A stretch of DNA of 64,000 nt from RPQJ01 sp963846885 (GCA_963846885.1 CAWJXS010000007.1:124001-188000), one strand, 5' to 3'; shown: positions 19,101 to 28,770, counted from the first letter of the stretch. Made by a program: numbers and translations. Notes: generated by a model from the sequence alone, not told the origin.

Positions 19101-19678
19101 TCGATGCGCAGCGGCGACTCGCTGCCCATCGGGTAGACGTCGAACAACGAGCCGCGGATCGCGAAATCGCCGGGTTCTGCCACCTGCGGCACGCTCGCGT
19201 AGCCCGCGCTGGTGAGGCGCAGCCGGAACTGCTCGAGATCGAGCGCCTCGCCGGCCTTGAGGCTCAGCGCATGGCCGTCGATGAACGTGCGTGGGGGCAG
19301 GCGCTGCAGCGCCGTCTGCACGTCGACGATGACGATGCCGCGCTTCAGCGCCGGCAGCCGTGCCAGCGTGCCCAGTCGTTGCGAAATGATGTCCGGATGC
19401 GGCGAGAACTGGTCGTACGGCAGCGTTTCGTAGCCCGGAAAGCCGCAGACGGGCACCTCACCCGCGCAGAAAAACGCGAGTTCTTCCTCGAGCCGTGCCG
19501 CGGTGGCTGCATCCGTCGTGACCAGCAGGACCGGACCGGGCGCATTGGCGGCGGCCAGCGCGACCTGCAGCGCGGTGGCGGCACCCGTCAGGCCGGTCCA
19601 GCGCAGGTTGGGTTGCTCCTGCGTGGGCAGCGCAGCCGTCGGGGCTGCATGGGTCAGCGAGGGGGGCAGGGCATTCAT
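16178..19678 (-). CDS. mfd: Transcription-repair coupling factor Mfd
   Basis: Displaces RNA polymerase stalled at lesions and recruits UvrA. The 1166 residues are full length. The N-terminal UvrB-like region includes FFCAGEVPVCGFPGYETLPY. The RNA-polymerase-interacting domain begins near PGAPVVHEDYGVGRYTGL. The RecG-like motor has Walker A GDVGFGKTEVALRAAF, IIDEEHRFGVRDKERLK (DEEH) and LTATPIPRTLNMAL. The C-terminal autoinhibitory domain ends the protein. Its stop faces the interlocked repeat. A small secreted-protein gene lies upstream on the same strand. Confidence 0.98.
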   Translation of the reverse strand: MNALPPSLTHAAPTAALPTQEQPNLRWTGLTGAATALQVALAAANAPGPVLLVTTDAATAARLEEELAFFCAGEVPVCGFPGYETLPYDQFSPHPDIISQRLGTLARLPALKRGIVIVDVQTALQRLPPRTFIDGHALSLKAGEALDLEQFRLRLTSAGYASVPQVAEPGDFAIRGSLFDVYPMGSESPLRIDLFDDVIDSIRSFDAESQRSLEKLARLDLLPAREFSLAPDAIKDFRRRFRTRFQGDLTRMPLYRDVGEGLAPAGIEYYLPLFFEQTATLFDYLPPRTTLLLPAAHDDALRDAWRALVERHEERRYDIEHPVLDPAEICIPADEWLTAASARPHVLLGAAPETGTLEPAALVPTVDFGTQPAPSARIDQRREETLHAFAERLRATPGRVLLAAESAGRRELLLDLLRPYDITAKVVGSWHEFLASDARIALTVAPLASGVVLREPAVTIYAEEQLFGERARQERRRRRSDRDPAKIIQQLADLRPGAPVVHEDYGVGRYTGLMTMDAGGMTAEFLVLEYAGGDKLYVPVQALERISRYTGAPAESAPLHKLGGDQWSKARARAAAKIRDAAAELLDVYARRAARQGHAFTVDDQQVRAFEAGFPFEETVDQMNAIEAVIEDLRSGKPMDRVVCGDVGFGKTEVALRAAFVAVQGGKQVAVLVPTTLLAQQHYETFADRFADWPVKIELLSRFRAGAQSKVALDGLASGKVDIVVGTHRLLQPGIKFKDLGLVIIDEEHRFGVRDKERLKSLRAEVDVLTLTATPIPRTLNMALGGLRDLSLITTPPAARLSIKTFVAEWSEPTVREACLRELRRGGQVYFVHNSVETIDKTAQHLAELVPEARIAIGHGQMRERDLEQVMLDFYHKRANLLLCTTIIESGIDVPTANTIIIDRADRFGLAQLHQLRGRVGRSHHQAYAYLVTPPKAAMTADAVRRLEAIESLEDLGAGFVLATHDLEIRGAGELLGEGQSGQIQEVGFALYMELLERAVKAMQAGKTPELEKPLHHGPEIDLHVPSLLPEAYLPDVHARLVLYKRISSVQTVTELDDLQAETIDRFGPLPDPARNLFRIARLRVVANPLVIERMDLGAASGSVAFGDETPLDPGSLILLLQKSNRTMRFDGPKKIRVTGKWEDLEERFAAAQKLLDELTRCVTRH

Positions 19679-19716
19679 GACGGCAGGCGAGCGGTATCCA
19701 CGGGCAATAGTCGGCG

Positions 19717-19760
19717 CTCTCCCGCGCTTGAGCGGGGGAGAGGACGGGGGTCGGGCGTGG
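19717..19760. repeat. GCGGGAGAGG-type palindrome (weaker copy)
   Basis: ctctcccgc (19717-19725) faces gcgggggagag (19732-19742) with one bulged G, followed by a gacgggggtcgggcg tail like the copies at 1632 and 31154. It lies upstream of mfd and just past the end of the next minus-strand gene. Confidence 0.6.
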
Positions 19761-19776
19761 ATTCTAGCGGTTCAGC

Positions 19777-20064
19777 TCAGGGCCGGAGAGCGACTGTGTG
19801 CACGACGTGGTCGTACTCGAAGTAGACGATCATCGACGGGTACACCCACCGCGTGATCGGCGGCTGGCCGACAGCGGCAAAGCGCTGGGTGGGCGCACCG
19901 TTCTGGCGCTCGACCTGGCCCATCGTCTGGCCGCGGTTGGGGAGCGCCTGGGAAGCTGCCGCGGGTGCCGGCGAGGGTTCGCCGAAGCTCTGCGCCAGGA
20001 GGGCTGGTGCCGTCGCCAGTCCGGCCAGGCAGAGGCTGATCGCCGACAATGTGTGCTTGCGCAT
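19777..20064 (-). CDS. Small secreted protein of unknown function
   Basis: A 95-residue protein with a signal peptide (about residues 1-24, MRKHTLSAISLCLAGLATAP then ALLAQS) and a Pro/Ala-rich linker. The short conserved-looking domain GQPPITRWVYPSMIVYFEYD is followed by HVVHTVALRP. Proteins ending in this ITRW...VYFEYD...VIH pattern are common small periplasmic proteins near mfd in gammaproteobacteria, from memory. No enzymatic motif is visible. It precedes mfd on the same strand and is divergent from lolC. Confidence 0.75.
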   Translation of the reverse strand: MRKHTLSAISLCLAGLATAPALLAQSFGEPSPAPAAASQALPNRGQTMGQVERQNGAPTQRFAAVGQPPITRWVYPSMIVYFEYDHVVHTVALRP

Positions 20065-20259
20065 GCTTCCGTGTCTCCAATGAGGCCCAAAGGACTATAC
20101 CACCGGCCGTGAAAACGCCGGAGAGTCATGCCCTAATTCCTTGTTCCAGTTCACTATCCGGCCCGTTGTCCCGCAGTCATCCGGCCTGTCATCCGGCGTG
20201 CAAAGCCGGGCCCTGCCGGGTAGCCTTGCGGCCTCCCGCCCCACCCGAGCCCCACCCCG

Positions 20260-21510
20260 TTGTTCCACCCGCTGCCCGTCTTTGTTGGCTTGCGCTACGT
20301 CCGGACGCGCCGGCAGGGCTTCTTCGTCTCGTTCATCTCGTGGATTTCCATGGCGGGCGTCTGCCTCGGTGTCGCGGCCCTGATCACGATCATTTCGGTC
20401 ATGAACGGGTTCGAAGGCGAGTTGCGCAACCGGCTGGTCTCGCTCACGGCGCACGCGACGGTTTCAGGTCCGCCCGCGCGGCTCGAACGTTGGCCGGAGG
20501 TCGTCGGCGAACTGCAGAAGGTGCCGGGCGTGGAGGGCGTCGCGCCCTTCATCGACGTGCAGGCGATGCTGGGACGCGGCGGTACGCTGCAGCCCGTGCT
20601 GCTGCACGGCATCGACCCCGTCGCCGAGGCGAACGTCTCCGCCATCGAGAAAAACCTGTTGCAGGGCAGCCTCGGCGACCTCGAGCCGGGTTCGCGCCGC
20701 ATTGCCATCGGTCGCGTGCTCGCCTGGCAGATCGGGGCGGAAATCGGCGACGAACTGACCGTGCTGGTGCCCGGTCGCGCCATGCTCGCGGCCGGCGGCC
20801 GCCCGCAGCTGCAGACGTTCACGGTGACGGGCATTTTCGAGGTGGGGTTACAGGATATCGACGCCTCGTTTGCGCTCGTTGCACTCGCTGATGCGGCCGA
20901 TCTCACAGGGACCGGCGCCGCGATCCCCGCCGGACTGCGCGTGCGCTTCAACGACGTGATGCAGGCCCCGGCGCGCGCCGGCGACTTGCGTCGCGCCGCG
21001 GGCGAGGGGCTGCAGGTCAAGGACTGGAGCCAGGAACACTCGGCGTATTTCCGCGCCATCCGCATCGAAAAAACGATGATGAGCCTGATCCTGCTGCTGG
21101 TCGTGGCCGTCGCCGCGTTCAACATCGTCGCGGCGCTGGTCATGGTCGTGAACGAAAAGCGTTCCGACATCGCGATCCTGCGCACGCTGGGCATGACGCC
21201 GCGTGGCATCGTCGGCGTCTTCCTGACGCAGGGCCTCGTGATCGGCACGGTGGGCACGCTGCTCGGCCTGGTCTGCGGCGTGCTGATCGCGGCCAACGTC
21301 GGCGTGATCGTGCCCGCGCTCGAGCGGTTGTTCGGTTTCCACGTGATGGATCCGGCCGTGTACTACATCACGCAGATCCCGTCGGAGCTGCGCCTCGGGC
21401 AGATCGTCACGATCACCCTGGTCGCGTTCACGCTGACGATCGTGGCGACGATCTACCCGGCCTTGCGTGGCGCCGCCACCGAGCCGGCCGAAGCGTTGCG
21501 GTACGAGTGA
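20260..21510 (+). CDS. lolC: Lipoprotein-releasing ABC transporter permease LolC
   Basis: Inner-membrane permease of LolCDE, which extracts outer-membrane lipoproteins and passes them to LolA. The N-terminal helix (FVSFISWISMAGVCLGVAAL, then ITIISVMNGFEGELR) is the family signature. It is followed by a periplasmic domain and three C-terminal helices (SLILLLVVAVAAFNIVAALV and two more). The 416 residues are normal. The best start is a TTG, since the conserved sequence begins 8 residues later and no ATG lies upstream in frame. It shares bases with lolE, so the genes are coupled. Confidence 0.94.
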   Translation: MFHPLPVFVGLRYVRTRRQGFFVSFISWISMAGVCLGVAALITIISVMNGFEGELRNRLVSLTAHATVSGPPARLERWPEVVGELQKVPGVEGVAPFIDVQAMLGRGGTLQPVLLHGIDPVAEANVSAIEKNLLQGSLGDLEPGSRRIAIGRVLAWQIGAEIGDELTVLVPGRAMLAAGGRPQLQTFTVTGIFEVGLQDIDASFALVALADAADLTGTGAAIPAGLRVRFNDVMQAPARAGDLRRAAGEGLQVKDWSQEHSAYFRAIRIEKTMMSLILLLVVAVAAFNIVAALVMVVNEKRSDIAILRTLGMTPRGIVGVFLTQGLVIGTVGTLLGLVCGVLIAANVGVIVPALERLFGFHVMDPAVYYITQIPSELRLGQIVTITLVAFTLTIVATIYPALRGAATEPAEALRYE

Positions 21511-21512
21511 CC

Positions 21513-22775
21513 ATGGCCGGACGTGCAATGCCCTTCGAACTCACGATCGGACGCCGTTACCTGCGCTCGACGGGCAATCGCTTCCTGTCGTTCATCTCGC
21601 TGATATCGATGGTCGGCGTGGCGATCGGCGTCGCGGTGCTGATCGTCGTGCTCTCGGTGATGAACGGTTTCGAGCACGAGTTGCGCTCGCGCATCCTGAG
21701 CCTGACGTCGCATGCGACCGTCACGGCCTTTGGCGAAGGGCTCGCGGACTGGGAGGAACTGCGCGCAGTGGCGCTCGAGAACCCTCGCGTGACCGCGGCG
21801 GCGCCGTTCGTCGAGGCCGAGACGCTGCTGATCGCGGATCGCGCCGAGGGCACCTCGAGTGCCGCGACGCTGCGCGGCATCGAGCCGTCGCTCGAGGCGC
21901 AGGTGTCGGCCCTCGGCGAGCGGCTCGTCCAGGGCTCGATGGATGCTCTGCAGCCGGGCGCGTTCACCGTGATCCTCGGCGAGGAACTCGCGAATTCGCT
22001 CGGCGTCGGTCTCGGCGACGCGGTGGTCGTCGCGGTGGCCAAGGGCAACGTGACGCCCGCGGGCGTGCTGCCGCGGCTGCGCCGCTTCAAGGTCGGCGGC
22101 ATCTTTCGCTCAGGAATGTACGAGATCGACGCGACCCTCGCCGTCGTGCACGTGGCCGATGCGGCGCGCCTGCTGCGGCTCGGCGACAACGTGACGGGAC
22201 TGCGGCTCGAGGTCAGCGACCCGTACGCAGCGCCGCTCGCCGTGCGCGAAGTGGCGAGCAAGCTCGGCGGCGGGCTCTACGTCGAGGACTGGACCCAGCG
22301 CAACGCCAATTTCTTCCGCTCGATCGAGCTCACCAAGCGCATGCTGTTTTTCATCCTGCTGCTGGTCGTCGCGGTCGCCGCTTTCAACATCGTGTCCACG
22401 CTCGTCATGGCAGTGAAGGACAAGCAGCCTGACATCGCGATCCTGCGCACCATCGGCGCGCGGCCAGCGAGCATCCTCGCGATCTTCACCACGCAAGGTA
22501 CGGTGATCGGCCTGCTCGGGACGCTGGGCGGCGTGCTGCTCGGGGTGCTGCTGTCGCGCAACCTCGAGGCGATCGTGCACGGCATCGAACGGGTGTTCGG
22601 CGTGCGTTTCATGGACGCGAGCGTGTACCTGATGAGCGACCTGCCGGCGCGCGTCGAAGCCGACGACGTGCTGCTGATCGCCGGCACCGCGTTCGCGCTG
22701 TGCTGTCTCTCCACCCTGTATCCCGCGTGGCGCGCGGCGACCACCGACCCGGCGAGGGCCCTGCGGCATGACTGA
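21513..22775 (+). CDS. lolE: Lipoprotein-releasing ABC transporter permease LolE
   Basis: Second, paralogous permease of the LolCDE complex, with the same layout as the preceding gene: FLSFISLISMVGVAIGVAVL near the N-terminus, a periplasmic domain, and C-terminal helices (MLFFILLLVVAVAAFNIVST). Candidate starts are GTG 21507, ATG 21513 and ATG 21528 (MPFELTIGRRYLRS); the last matches homologues best, so the first residues are uncertain. It overlaps lolD by 8 bases. Which paralogue is C and which is E cannot be settled from sequence alone. Confidence 0.92.
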   Translation: MAGRAMPFELTIGRRYLRSTGNRFLSFISLISMVGVAIGVAVLIVVLSVMNGFEHELRSRILSLTSHATVTAFGEGLADWEELRAVALENPRVTAAAPFVEAETLLIADRAEGTSSAATLRGIEPSLEAQVSALGERLVQGSMDALQPGAFTVILGEELANSLGVGLGDAVVVAVAKGNVTPAGVLPRLRRFKVGGIFRSGMYEIDATLAVVHVADAARLLRLGDNVTGLRLEVSDPYAAPLAVREVASKLGGGLYVEDWTQRNANFFRSIELTKRMLFFILLLVVAVAAFNIVSTLVMAVKDKQPDIAILRTIGARPASILAIFTTQGTVIGLLGTLGGVLLGVLLSRNLEAIVHGIERVFGVRFMDASVYLMSDLPARVEADDVLLIAGTAFALCCLSTLYPAWRAATTDPARALRHD

Positions 22776-23451
22776 ACCATCGATCCTGGCCTGCGAAGGC
22801 GTCCACAAGCATTTCGTCGAGGCCGGCCAGCGGCTCGAGGTGCTGCGCGGAGTCGAGCTGCAGGTGCGCGCGGGCGAAACGCTGGCGATCATCGGCGCGT
22901 CGGGCTCGGGCAAGACCACGTTGCTGCAGATCCTGGGCGGACTCGACCTGCCGGCGAGCGGCGCAGTGCGACTGATGGGCCACGCGTTCGCCGATCTCTC
23001 GGATGCCGCGCGTGGCGACCTGCGCAACAAGGCGCTGGGTTTCGTTTACCAGTTCCATCACCTGCTGCCGGAGTTCAGCGCGCTCGAGAACGTCGCGATG
23101 CCGCTGCTGGTGCGCCGCACCCCGGCGGCCGAGGCACGGCGCGAGGCGCAGTGGTTTCTCGATCGCGTCGGCCTCGGTGAGCGCCTGACGCACCGGCCTT
23201 CGCAGCTGTCCGGCGGCGAACGGCAACGTGCGGCAGTGGCGCGGGCGCTGGTCACGCGGCCGCGGCTGGTGCTGGCCGACGAGCCGACGGGCAACCTCGA
23301 CGGACGCAACGCCACGGGCGTGCTCGAGTTGATGCTGGAGCTGAACCGCGAACTCGGCACCAGCCTCGTACTCGTGACGCATTCGCACGAGATTGCGGCA
23401 CGCATGCAACGCGTGCTGACACTGCAGGACGGGCGCCTCGTCGCCACCTGA
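22768..23451 (+). CDS. lolD: Lipoprotein-releasing ABC transporter ATPase LolD
   Basis: ATPase that powers LolCE. Walker A GASGSGKTT (about residues 43-51), the LolD-type motif FVYQFHHLLPEFSALENVAM, the signature LSGGERQRAAVARAL and Walker B LVLADEPTGNLD are intact. The 227 residues are typical. It completes the lolC-lolE-lolD operon. In E. coli lolD lies between the two permease genes; here it is last. Confidence 0.97.
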   Translation: MTEPSILACEGVHKHFVEAGQRLEVLRGVELQVRAGETLAIIGASGSGKTTLLQILGGLDLPASGAVRLMGHAFADLSDAARGDLRNKALGFVYQFHHLLPEFSALENVAMPLLVRRTPAAEARREAQWFLDRVGLGERLTHRPSQLSGGERQRAAVARALVTRPRLVLADEPTGNLDGRNATGVLELMLELNRELGTSLVLVTHSHEIAARMQRVLTLQDGRLVAT

Positions 23452-23539
23452 ATCAGGTCGAAGGGCCCGCTTTATCGCCTAGCCGGCTGCGGTCGTCGGC
23501 ACGCACGCTGCCTGATCCTGGGCGGCGTGACGTGAACTC

Positions 23540-25845
23540 ATGTGGCGAATGGCGGCAGGCCTGCTGGCCGGTTCCTGTGCGGTACTCAGCCTGCCGCAGG
23601 CGCCCGCTGCGACGACCGTGTGGATCGTCCTCGTTGCCTGCGTGCTGGCTGCGGCCGTCGCGAGACGGGCCTGGCTGCTGGCCCCCGGACTTGGCTTCTG
23701 CCTGACCGCGCTGCAACTGCACGCGAGCCTGGCCCAGCGGCTGGATCCGGCACTGGAAGGGCAACGGTTGCAAGTTCGCGGTGTCGTGGTGAGCGTGCCG
23801 CAGGGAACGCTTGCGACGCTCAAATTCCGCTTCGCGCCTGAACCCACGCCCGATTCGGCATCGCTGCCGCCGGTGCTCGAACTGACCTGGTACGACGCGC
23901 CCGCCCGCGTCGCGGCCGCGGATGTCCTCGAACTGGAAGTCAAGCTGCGCCGCCCGCGCGGCTTCGTGAATCCCGGCGGACACGACAACGAGGCACGCAT
24001 GCTCCGCGATGGGGTCGGCGCCAGCGGTTACGTGCGGTCAGGCCAGTCACTCGGTCGCGCTCCAGGGGCGCGTTTGCGTTATCCGATCCTTCTCGCGCGG
24101 GCCCATGTCGCTGCGCTGATCCGCGACGCACTGGGTGGCCGACCGTCGGCGGGCATCGTCGCCGGGCTGTCGGTGGGCCTGCAGGATGCGTTGAGCCGCG
24201 AGCAGTGGCAGGTGCTCGCACGCAGCGGCACCAGCCATCTCATGGCGATCTCCGGCCTGCACATCGCGATGGTGGCGGCCGTCTTTGCCTGGCTCGGCGG
24301 TGCCGTGCAGCGCGTTCGGCAGCGGTGGGGCGCGACAGGCGCGCAGCGTGACGCTGCGGTCATCGCCGGACTGCTGGCCTCACTTGGCTACAGCCTGCTG
24401 GCAGGCTGGTCCGTGCCGACTCAGCGCACCATGGTGATGATCGCCGGCGGCGCCGCAGCATTGCTGCTGCGTCGTCGCGTGGGTGTCGCGGACGGGCTGG
24501 GCCTGTGCGTCTGCGCGGTGTTGCTCCTCGATCCGCTGGCGCCACTGGCGCCCGGGTTCTGGCTGTCGTTCGGCGCGGTAGCGGTCATCCTGTACGGCGC
24601 GACCGGGCACGTGCGGCCACCCGGCACCTTGCGCAGCTACCTGCAGGTGCAATGGGTCGTCACGCTCGGCCTGCTGCCCGTGCTGGCCGGCAGCTTCGGT
24701 GCGATCTCGCTCGTGTCGGCACTGGTCAACCTGTATGCGATCCCGCTGTACACGCTCTTGATCGTGCCCGCAGTGCTGGTGTCGTGCGCCGTTGCTGTGG
24801 TCAAGCGCGAGGCAGGGCAAGTGCTGCTCGATGGGACCGGCTGGCTCGTCGAGACCTCGTGGCCCTTGATCGAGGTGCCCGCCTCATGGCCGCTGGCGAC
24901 GTGGTCCATCGCGGCGCTCGAACCCGTCGCGTGGATTGCGCTGCTGGTCGGGACGGTCGCCGCACTGTCGCCCTTGCCGCGCACGGGTCGCATTGCTGGC
25001 GTGGTGCTCGTGGTGACGGCCTGCGTTTGGCGACCCGCGCCGCTCGAGCCCGGTGCGGCGCGCATCACCGTGCTCGACGTCGGGCAGGGTCTGGCTGTCG
25101 TGGTCGAGACGCGCCAGGCACGCGCTGGTGTACGACGCGGGCCCGTCGTTCCGGACTGGCAGCGATACCGGACAACTGGTCGTGGCGCCGTTTCTCAAGA
25201 CGCGCGGCATCCGCGTGCTGGACCGGCTCGCCGTGAGCCACGACGATGACGATCACAAGGGCGGGGCGGGCAGCGTGCTCGCACTGGTGCCGACCCGAGT
25301 GCTGACGCTCGGGCCCAGCCTGCCTGCCTCCTTCGCGGCGGTGGACGCAGGCACGGTGGCACGCACTGCATGCCGGCGGGGTGAAGCCTGGAACTGGGAT
25401 GGCGTGGAATTCCGCTGGCTGCATCCCGGCGCACGGCGGTTCGAGCGCGACAACGACAGCTCCTGCGTCCTGCTGGTGCGCGCAGGCACTCACACCGCGC
25501 TGCTCACCGGCGACATCGAAGCCGAAGCTGAACGCGAACTGGTGGCCGTCAGGGGGCGTGCCTCGCGTAGACATCGTGGTCGTGCCACATCATGGCAGCC
25601 GCACTTCGTCGACGGCAGGGTTCGTCGCGGCCACGCGGCCCCGCTGGGCGGTCTACGCGGTTGGCCATCGCAATCGCTGGGGCTTTCCTTTGCCGCGGGT
25701 GGTTGGACGCTGGGAGCAGGCAGGGGCCCGCAGTCTGCTCACGAGCCGCAGCGGAGCCATCACTTTCGAGCTGGTCCCGGGGCAGGAACTGGCGGCGCCG
25801 GTGGAATGGCGACGCATTGCGCGACGGCCTTGGCGCGATCCTTGA
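23540..25845 (+). pseudogene. comEC: DNA internalisation protein ComEC/Rec2, two frameshifts
   Basis: Inner-membrane channel for single-stranded DNA uptake. The N-terminal half is intact: GTSHLMAISGLHIAMVAAV and many hydrophobic helices of the competence domain. The C-terminal metallo-beta-lactamase-like domain is split over three frames. After VETRQ one extra base in gg at 25117-25118 moves HALVYDAGPSF to the next frame, where SHDDDDHKGG is found. An extra G in the ggggg run at 25553-25557 moves GVPRVDIVVVPHHGSRTSS to the third frame, which then ends normally. Length minus two bases gives exactly 768 codons. All expected motifs are present, so the lesions are recent or are sequencing errors. 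Confidence 0.9.
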
Positions 25846-25926
25846 ACCATGCCCGTCGCCGCGGGGGAGGGGTTCCAGTATCATCCGCCGGTCTATTTGA
25901 CGCGCGCAGGGACTCGAGCACGCCCC

Positions 25927-26598
25927 ATGTTCGAAATCGTGAAGGCCGGTGGCATCGTCATGGTGCCGCTCATCCTGTGTTCCATACTGGCAGCCGCCAT
26001 CACGCTCGAGCGTCTATGGACGCTGCGCAGCCAGCGTGTCGTGCCCGAGGAACTCGTGGACAAGGTGTGGCGCTGGGTCGAGAACCGCACACTGTCCGAC
26101 AAGCAGATCGTGGCGCTGCAGCAGCATTCGCCGCTCGGCCGCGTGCTCGCGGCCGGCCTGTCCAACCGGCACCGCGACCGTTCGCTGATGATCGAGGCGA
26201 TCGAGGACGTCGGCCGGCACGTAGCGCATGAACTCGAGCGCTACCTGAACGCGCTGGGCACGATCGCCGCGATCACGCCGTTGCTCGGCCTGCTCGGCAC
26301 GGTCACCGGCATGATGCGGACCTTCAAGGCGATCACCGTCGCGGGCGTCGGCAATCCAGCGGCCATGGCGTCCGGCATCGCCGAGGCACTGATCACCACG
26401 GCAGCGGGGCTGATGATCGCGATCCCGGCGCTGGTCGCTTACCGCTACCTGCGCGGCCGCGTGGACGGTCACGTCATCGAGATGGAGAAGGAATCCCTCA
26501 AGCTCGTCCAGGCGATCGATCGCGCCAGCGCCCTGCGGCCGCCTTCCGCGGCCGAGGTCGGCGCCCAGCTGTCGCAGCCGCAGGAAGCAACGGCTTGA
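25927..26598 (+). CDS. exbB: ExbB/TolQ/MotA-family proton channel protein
   Basis: Inner-membrane component that uses the proton gradient to energise TonB or a related transducer. The 223 residues contain an N-terminal helix (VMVPLILCSILAAAITLERL), a cytoplasmic loop, and two C-terminal helices (YLNALGTIAAITPLLGLLGT and ALITTAAGLMIAIPALVAYR) with the conserved GTVTGM. The ATG was chosen because it starts the usual MFEIVKAGG N-terminus. It overlaps exbD by 4 bases. No tonB adjoins it; this exbBD pair between comEC and msbA is the arrangement I recall for Pseudomonas. Confidence 0.93.
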   Translation: MFEIVKAGGIVMVPLILCSILAAAITLERLWTLRSQRVVPEELVDKVWRWVENRTLSDKQIVALQQHSPLGRVLAAGLSNRHRDRSLMIEAIEDVGRHVAHELERYLNALGTIAAITPLLGLLGTVTGMMRTFKAITVAGVGNPAAMASGIAEALITTAAGLMIAIPALVAYRYLRGRVDGHVIEMEKESLKLVQAIDRASALRPPSAAEVGAQLSQPQEATA

Positions 26599-27023
26599 GG
26601 TTCCAGCAGAAGCACCGCGAGGAGGTCGAGCTCAACATGACGTCCCTGATCGACGTCGTGCTGCTGCTGCTGATCTTCTTCATGATGTCGACCAAGTTCG
26701 TCGACGAGGGCCGCCTGCAGGTGCGGCTGCCCGAGGCCGGCATCCAGCCGGACGCCGCCTCGGTGCTGGAGACGGTCGAGATCGAGGTGACTGCCGAGGG
26801 CGGTTATCGCGTTGCGGGCCGCGACCTCGTGAACAACAGTCCCGACACGCTTGCCACTGCCGTTGCGCGCGAATCCAAGGGCAATCGCGCACAACCCATC
26901 ACGATCCGCGCCGATGCGCGTGCCGTGCACCAGTCCGTCGTCACGGCCATGGACGTCGTCGGGCGCCTCGGTTACCGCCAGATCAACATCGCCACGGTTC
27001 ATGATGGGTCGCAAAGCCGATAA
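26595..27023 (+). CDS. exbD: ExbD/TolR-family transporter protein
   Basis: Partner of the preceding channel protein. The 142 residues begin at a TTG overlapping the exbB stop (FQQKHREEVELNMTSLIDVV). The single helix TSLIDVVLLLLIFFMMSTKF contains the conserved Asp for proton translocation. The periplasmic domain includes TIRADARAVHQSVVTAMDVV and GRLGYRQINIAT, normal for ExbD. Its end overlaps the start of msbA. Confidence 0.94.
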   Translation: MRFQQKHREEVELNMTSLIDVVLLLLIFFMMSTKFVDEGRLQVRLPEAGIQPDAASVLETVEIEVTAEGGYRVAGRDLVNNSPDTLATAVARESKGNRAQPITIRADARAVHQSVVTAMDVVGRLGYRQINIATVHDGSQSR

Positions 27024-28770
27024 GCGCGTAGACCTCAAGATGCCGCCGGGCGCCTGGCAGACCTACAAGCGTCTGCTCGGCTACCTGCGTCCGCACAAGG
27101 CGATGTTCGGCGTCGGCGTGGTGGGCATGACGATCTTCGCCGCGACGGACGCGGGCTGGGCCGCGTTCGTGAAGTTCTTCCTCGACGGCACGTTCGTCGA
27201 CAAAGACCCGCGCATGGTCTGGTTGGTGCCATTGGCCCTGATCGGCCTGTTCCTGCTGCGCGGCATCGGCGATTTCATGCAGACCTATTGTCCGGGCTTC
27301 GTCGGCCGCCACGTCGTGAAAACCCTGCGCGGCCAGATCTTCGAGCGCTACGTGCACCTGCCCGTGGCGTACTTCGACACCCATCCCTCGGGCGTGCTGC
27401 TCTCGAAGCTCACCTACAACACCGAGCAGGTGGCCACGGCGACGACGGATTCGGTCACGGTGTTCATCCGCGACACGCTCACGATCATCGGCCTGATCGG
27501 TTACCTGCTGTACCTCAATCCGAAGCTCACGCTGATCAGCCTCATCGTCGGGCCGTTGATCGCCGTGATCATCCGCAAGATCAACCTGCTGTTCCGCCGC
27601 TACAGCAGGCGCATCCAGAACTCGATGGGCGACGTCACGCGCGTGGCGAAGGAAGCGATCGAGGCGCCGCGCGTGGTCCGCGTCTTCAACGCGCAGGCGT
27701 ACGAAGCGCAGATGTTCGAGGCTGTCGCGGAGCACAACCGCCGCTCGCACATGAAGCTCATGATGACCAAGGGCATGAGCAATCCCATCGTGCAGTCGCT
27801 CGCGGCGGTCGCGCTGGCAGGCGTGCTGTATCTCGCGACGGTCGAGGCGATCAACGGCCTCATGACGGTGGGTGAGTTCACGTCGTTCATCGCGGCGTTG
27901 ATGCTGATCACGGCGCCGCTGCGCCGGCTGGTGAACGTGGCTGGGCCGCTGCAGCAGGGCATCGCCGCGGCGCAGAGCATCTTCGAGGTGCTCGACATGC
28001 CCCTCGAACACCAGGGCGGCGAGTTCAGGCTCGCGCGCGCAACCGGCGAGATCGAGTATCGCAACGTCGAGTTCCAGTACCCGACTGCGGTCGAGCCGGT
28101 GCTGCGCGGCGTCAGTTTCCACGCCCGGCCCGGCGAGAAGATCGCCCTGGTCGGCCGTTCGGGCAGTGGCAAGTCCACGCTCGCGGGCCTGTTGCCGCGT
28201 TTCTACGACGCCACGGCGGGGCAGGTGCTGGTCGATGGGCACGACGTGCGCGAGTTCTCGCTGCACGCCCTGCGCTCGCAGGTCAGTCTCGTGAGCCAGG
28301 ACATCGTGCTGTTCAACGACACGATCAAGAGCAACATCGCGTTCGGTTTCCCGGCGTCGGACGCGGAGATCGCAGCTGCGGCAGCATCGGCGCGCGTCAC
28401 CGAGTTCTCGGACCAGTTGCCGCTCGGACTCGACACCGTGGTCGGGGACCGGGGCTCGCTGTTGTCCGGTGGCCAGCGACAGCGGATCGCGATCGCCCGG
28501 GCGCTCCTGCGCAATACGCCCATCCTGATCCTTGACGAAGCGACGTCGGCGCTCGATTCCGAACTGGAGCGCCAGATCCAGGACCAGCTCGAAGCGCTGA
28601 TGGCCAATCGCACGTCGCTCGTGATCGCGCATCGCCTGTCCACGGTCGAGAAGGCCGACCGCATCCTGGTGATGGACGGCGGGCGGGTGGTCGAATCGGG
28701 CACGCACCAGGAACTGCTGGCCCAGGATGGGCAGTACGCCGTGCTGCACCGGTTGCAGTTCAACGACTGA
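27001..28770 (+). CDS. msbA: Lipid A export ATP-binding/permease protein MsbA
   Basis: Flips core-lipid A across the inner membrane. The transmembrane half includes FVGRHVVKTLRGQIFERYVH and PVAYFDTHPSGVLLSKLTYN. The nucleotide-binding domain has Walker A GRSGSGKST, Q-loop VSQDIVLFNDTI, signature LLSGGQRQRIAIARALL, Walker B LILDEATSALD and the switch His in VIAHRLSTVEKADR. The 589 residues are normal. Starts at 27001 or 27004 both overlap exbD. lpxK follows 4 bases after the stop. Confidence 0.97.
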   Translation: MMGRKADKRVDLKMPPGAWQTYKRLLGYLRPHKAMFGVGVVGMTIFAATDAGWAAFVKFFLDGTFVDKDPRMVWLVPLALIGLFLLRGIGDFMQTYCPGFVGRHVVKTLRGQIFERYVHLPVAYFDTHPSGVLLSKLTYNTEQVATATTDSVTVFIRDTLTIIGLIGYLLYLNPKLTLISLIVGPLIAVIIRKINLLFRRYSRRIQNSMGDVTRVAKEAIEAPRVVRVFNAQAYEAQMFEAVAEHNRRSHMKLMMTKGMSNPIVQSLAAVALAGVLYLATVEAINGLMTVGEFTSFIAALMLITAPLRRLVNVAGPLQQGIAAAQSIFEVLDMPLEHQGGEFRLARATGEIEYRNVEFQYPTAVEPVLRGVSFHARPGEKIALVGRSGSGKSTLAGLLPRFYDATAGQVLVDGHDVREFSLHALRSQVSLVSQDIVLFNDTIKSNIAFGFPASDAEIAAAAASARVTEFSDQLPLGLDTVVGDRGSLLSGGQRQRIAIARALLRNTPILILDEATSALDSELERQIQDQLEALMANRTSLVIAHRLSTVEKADRILVMDGGRVVESGTHQELLAQDGQYAVLHRLQFND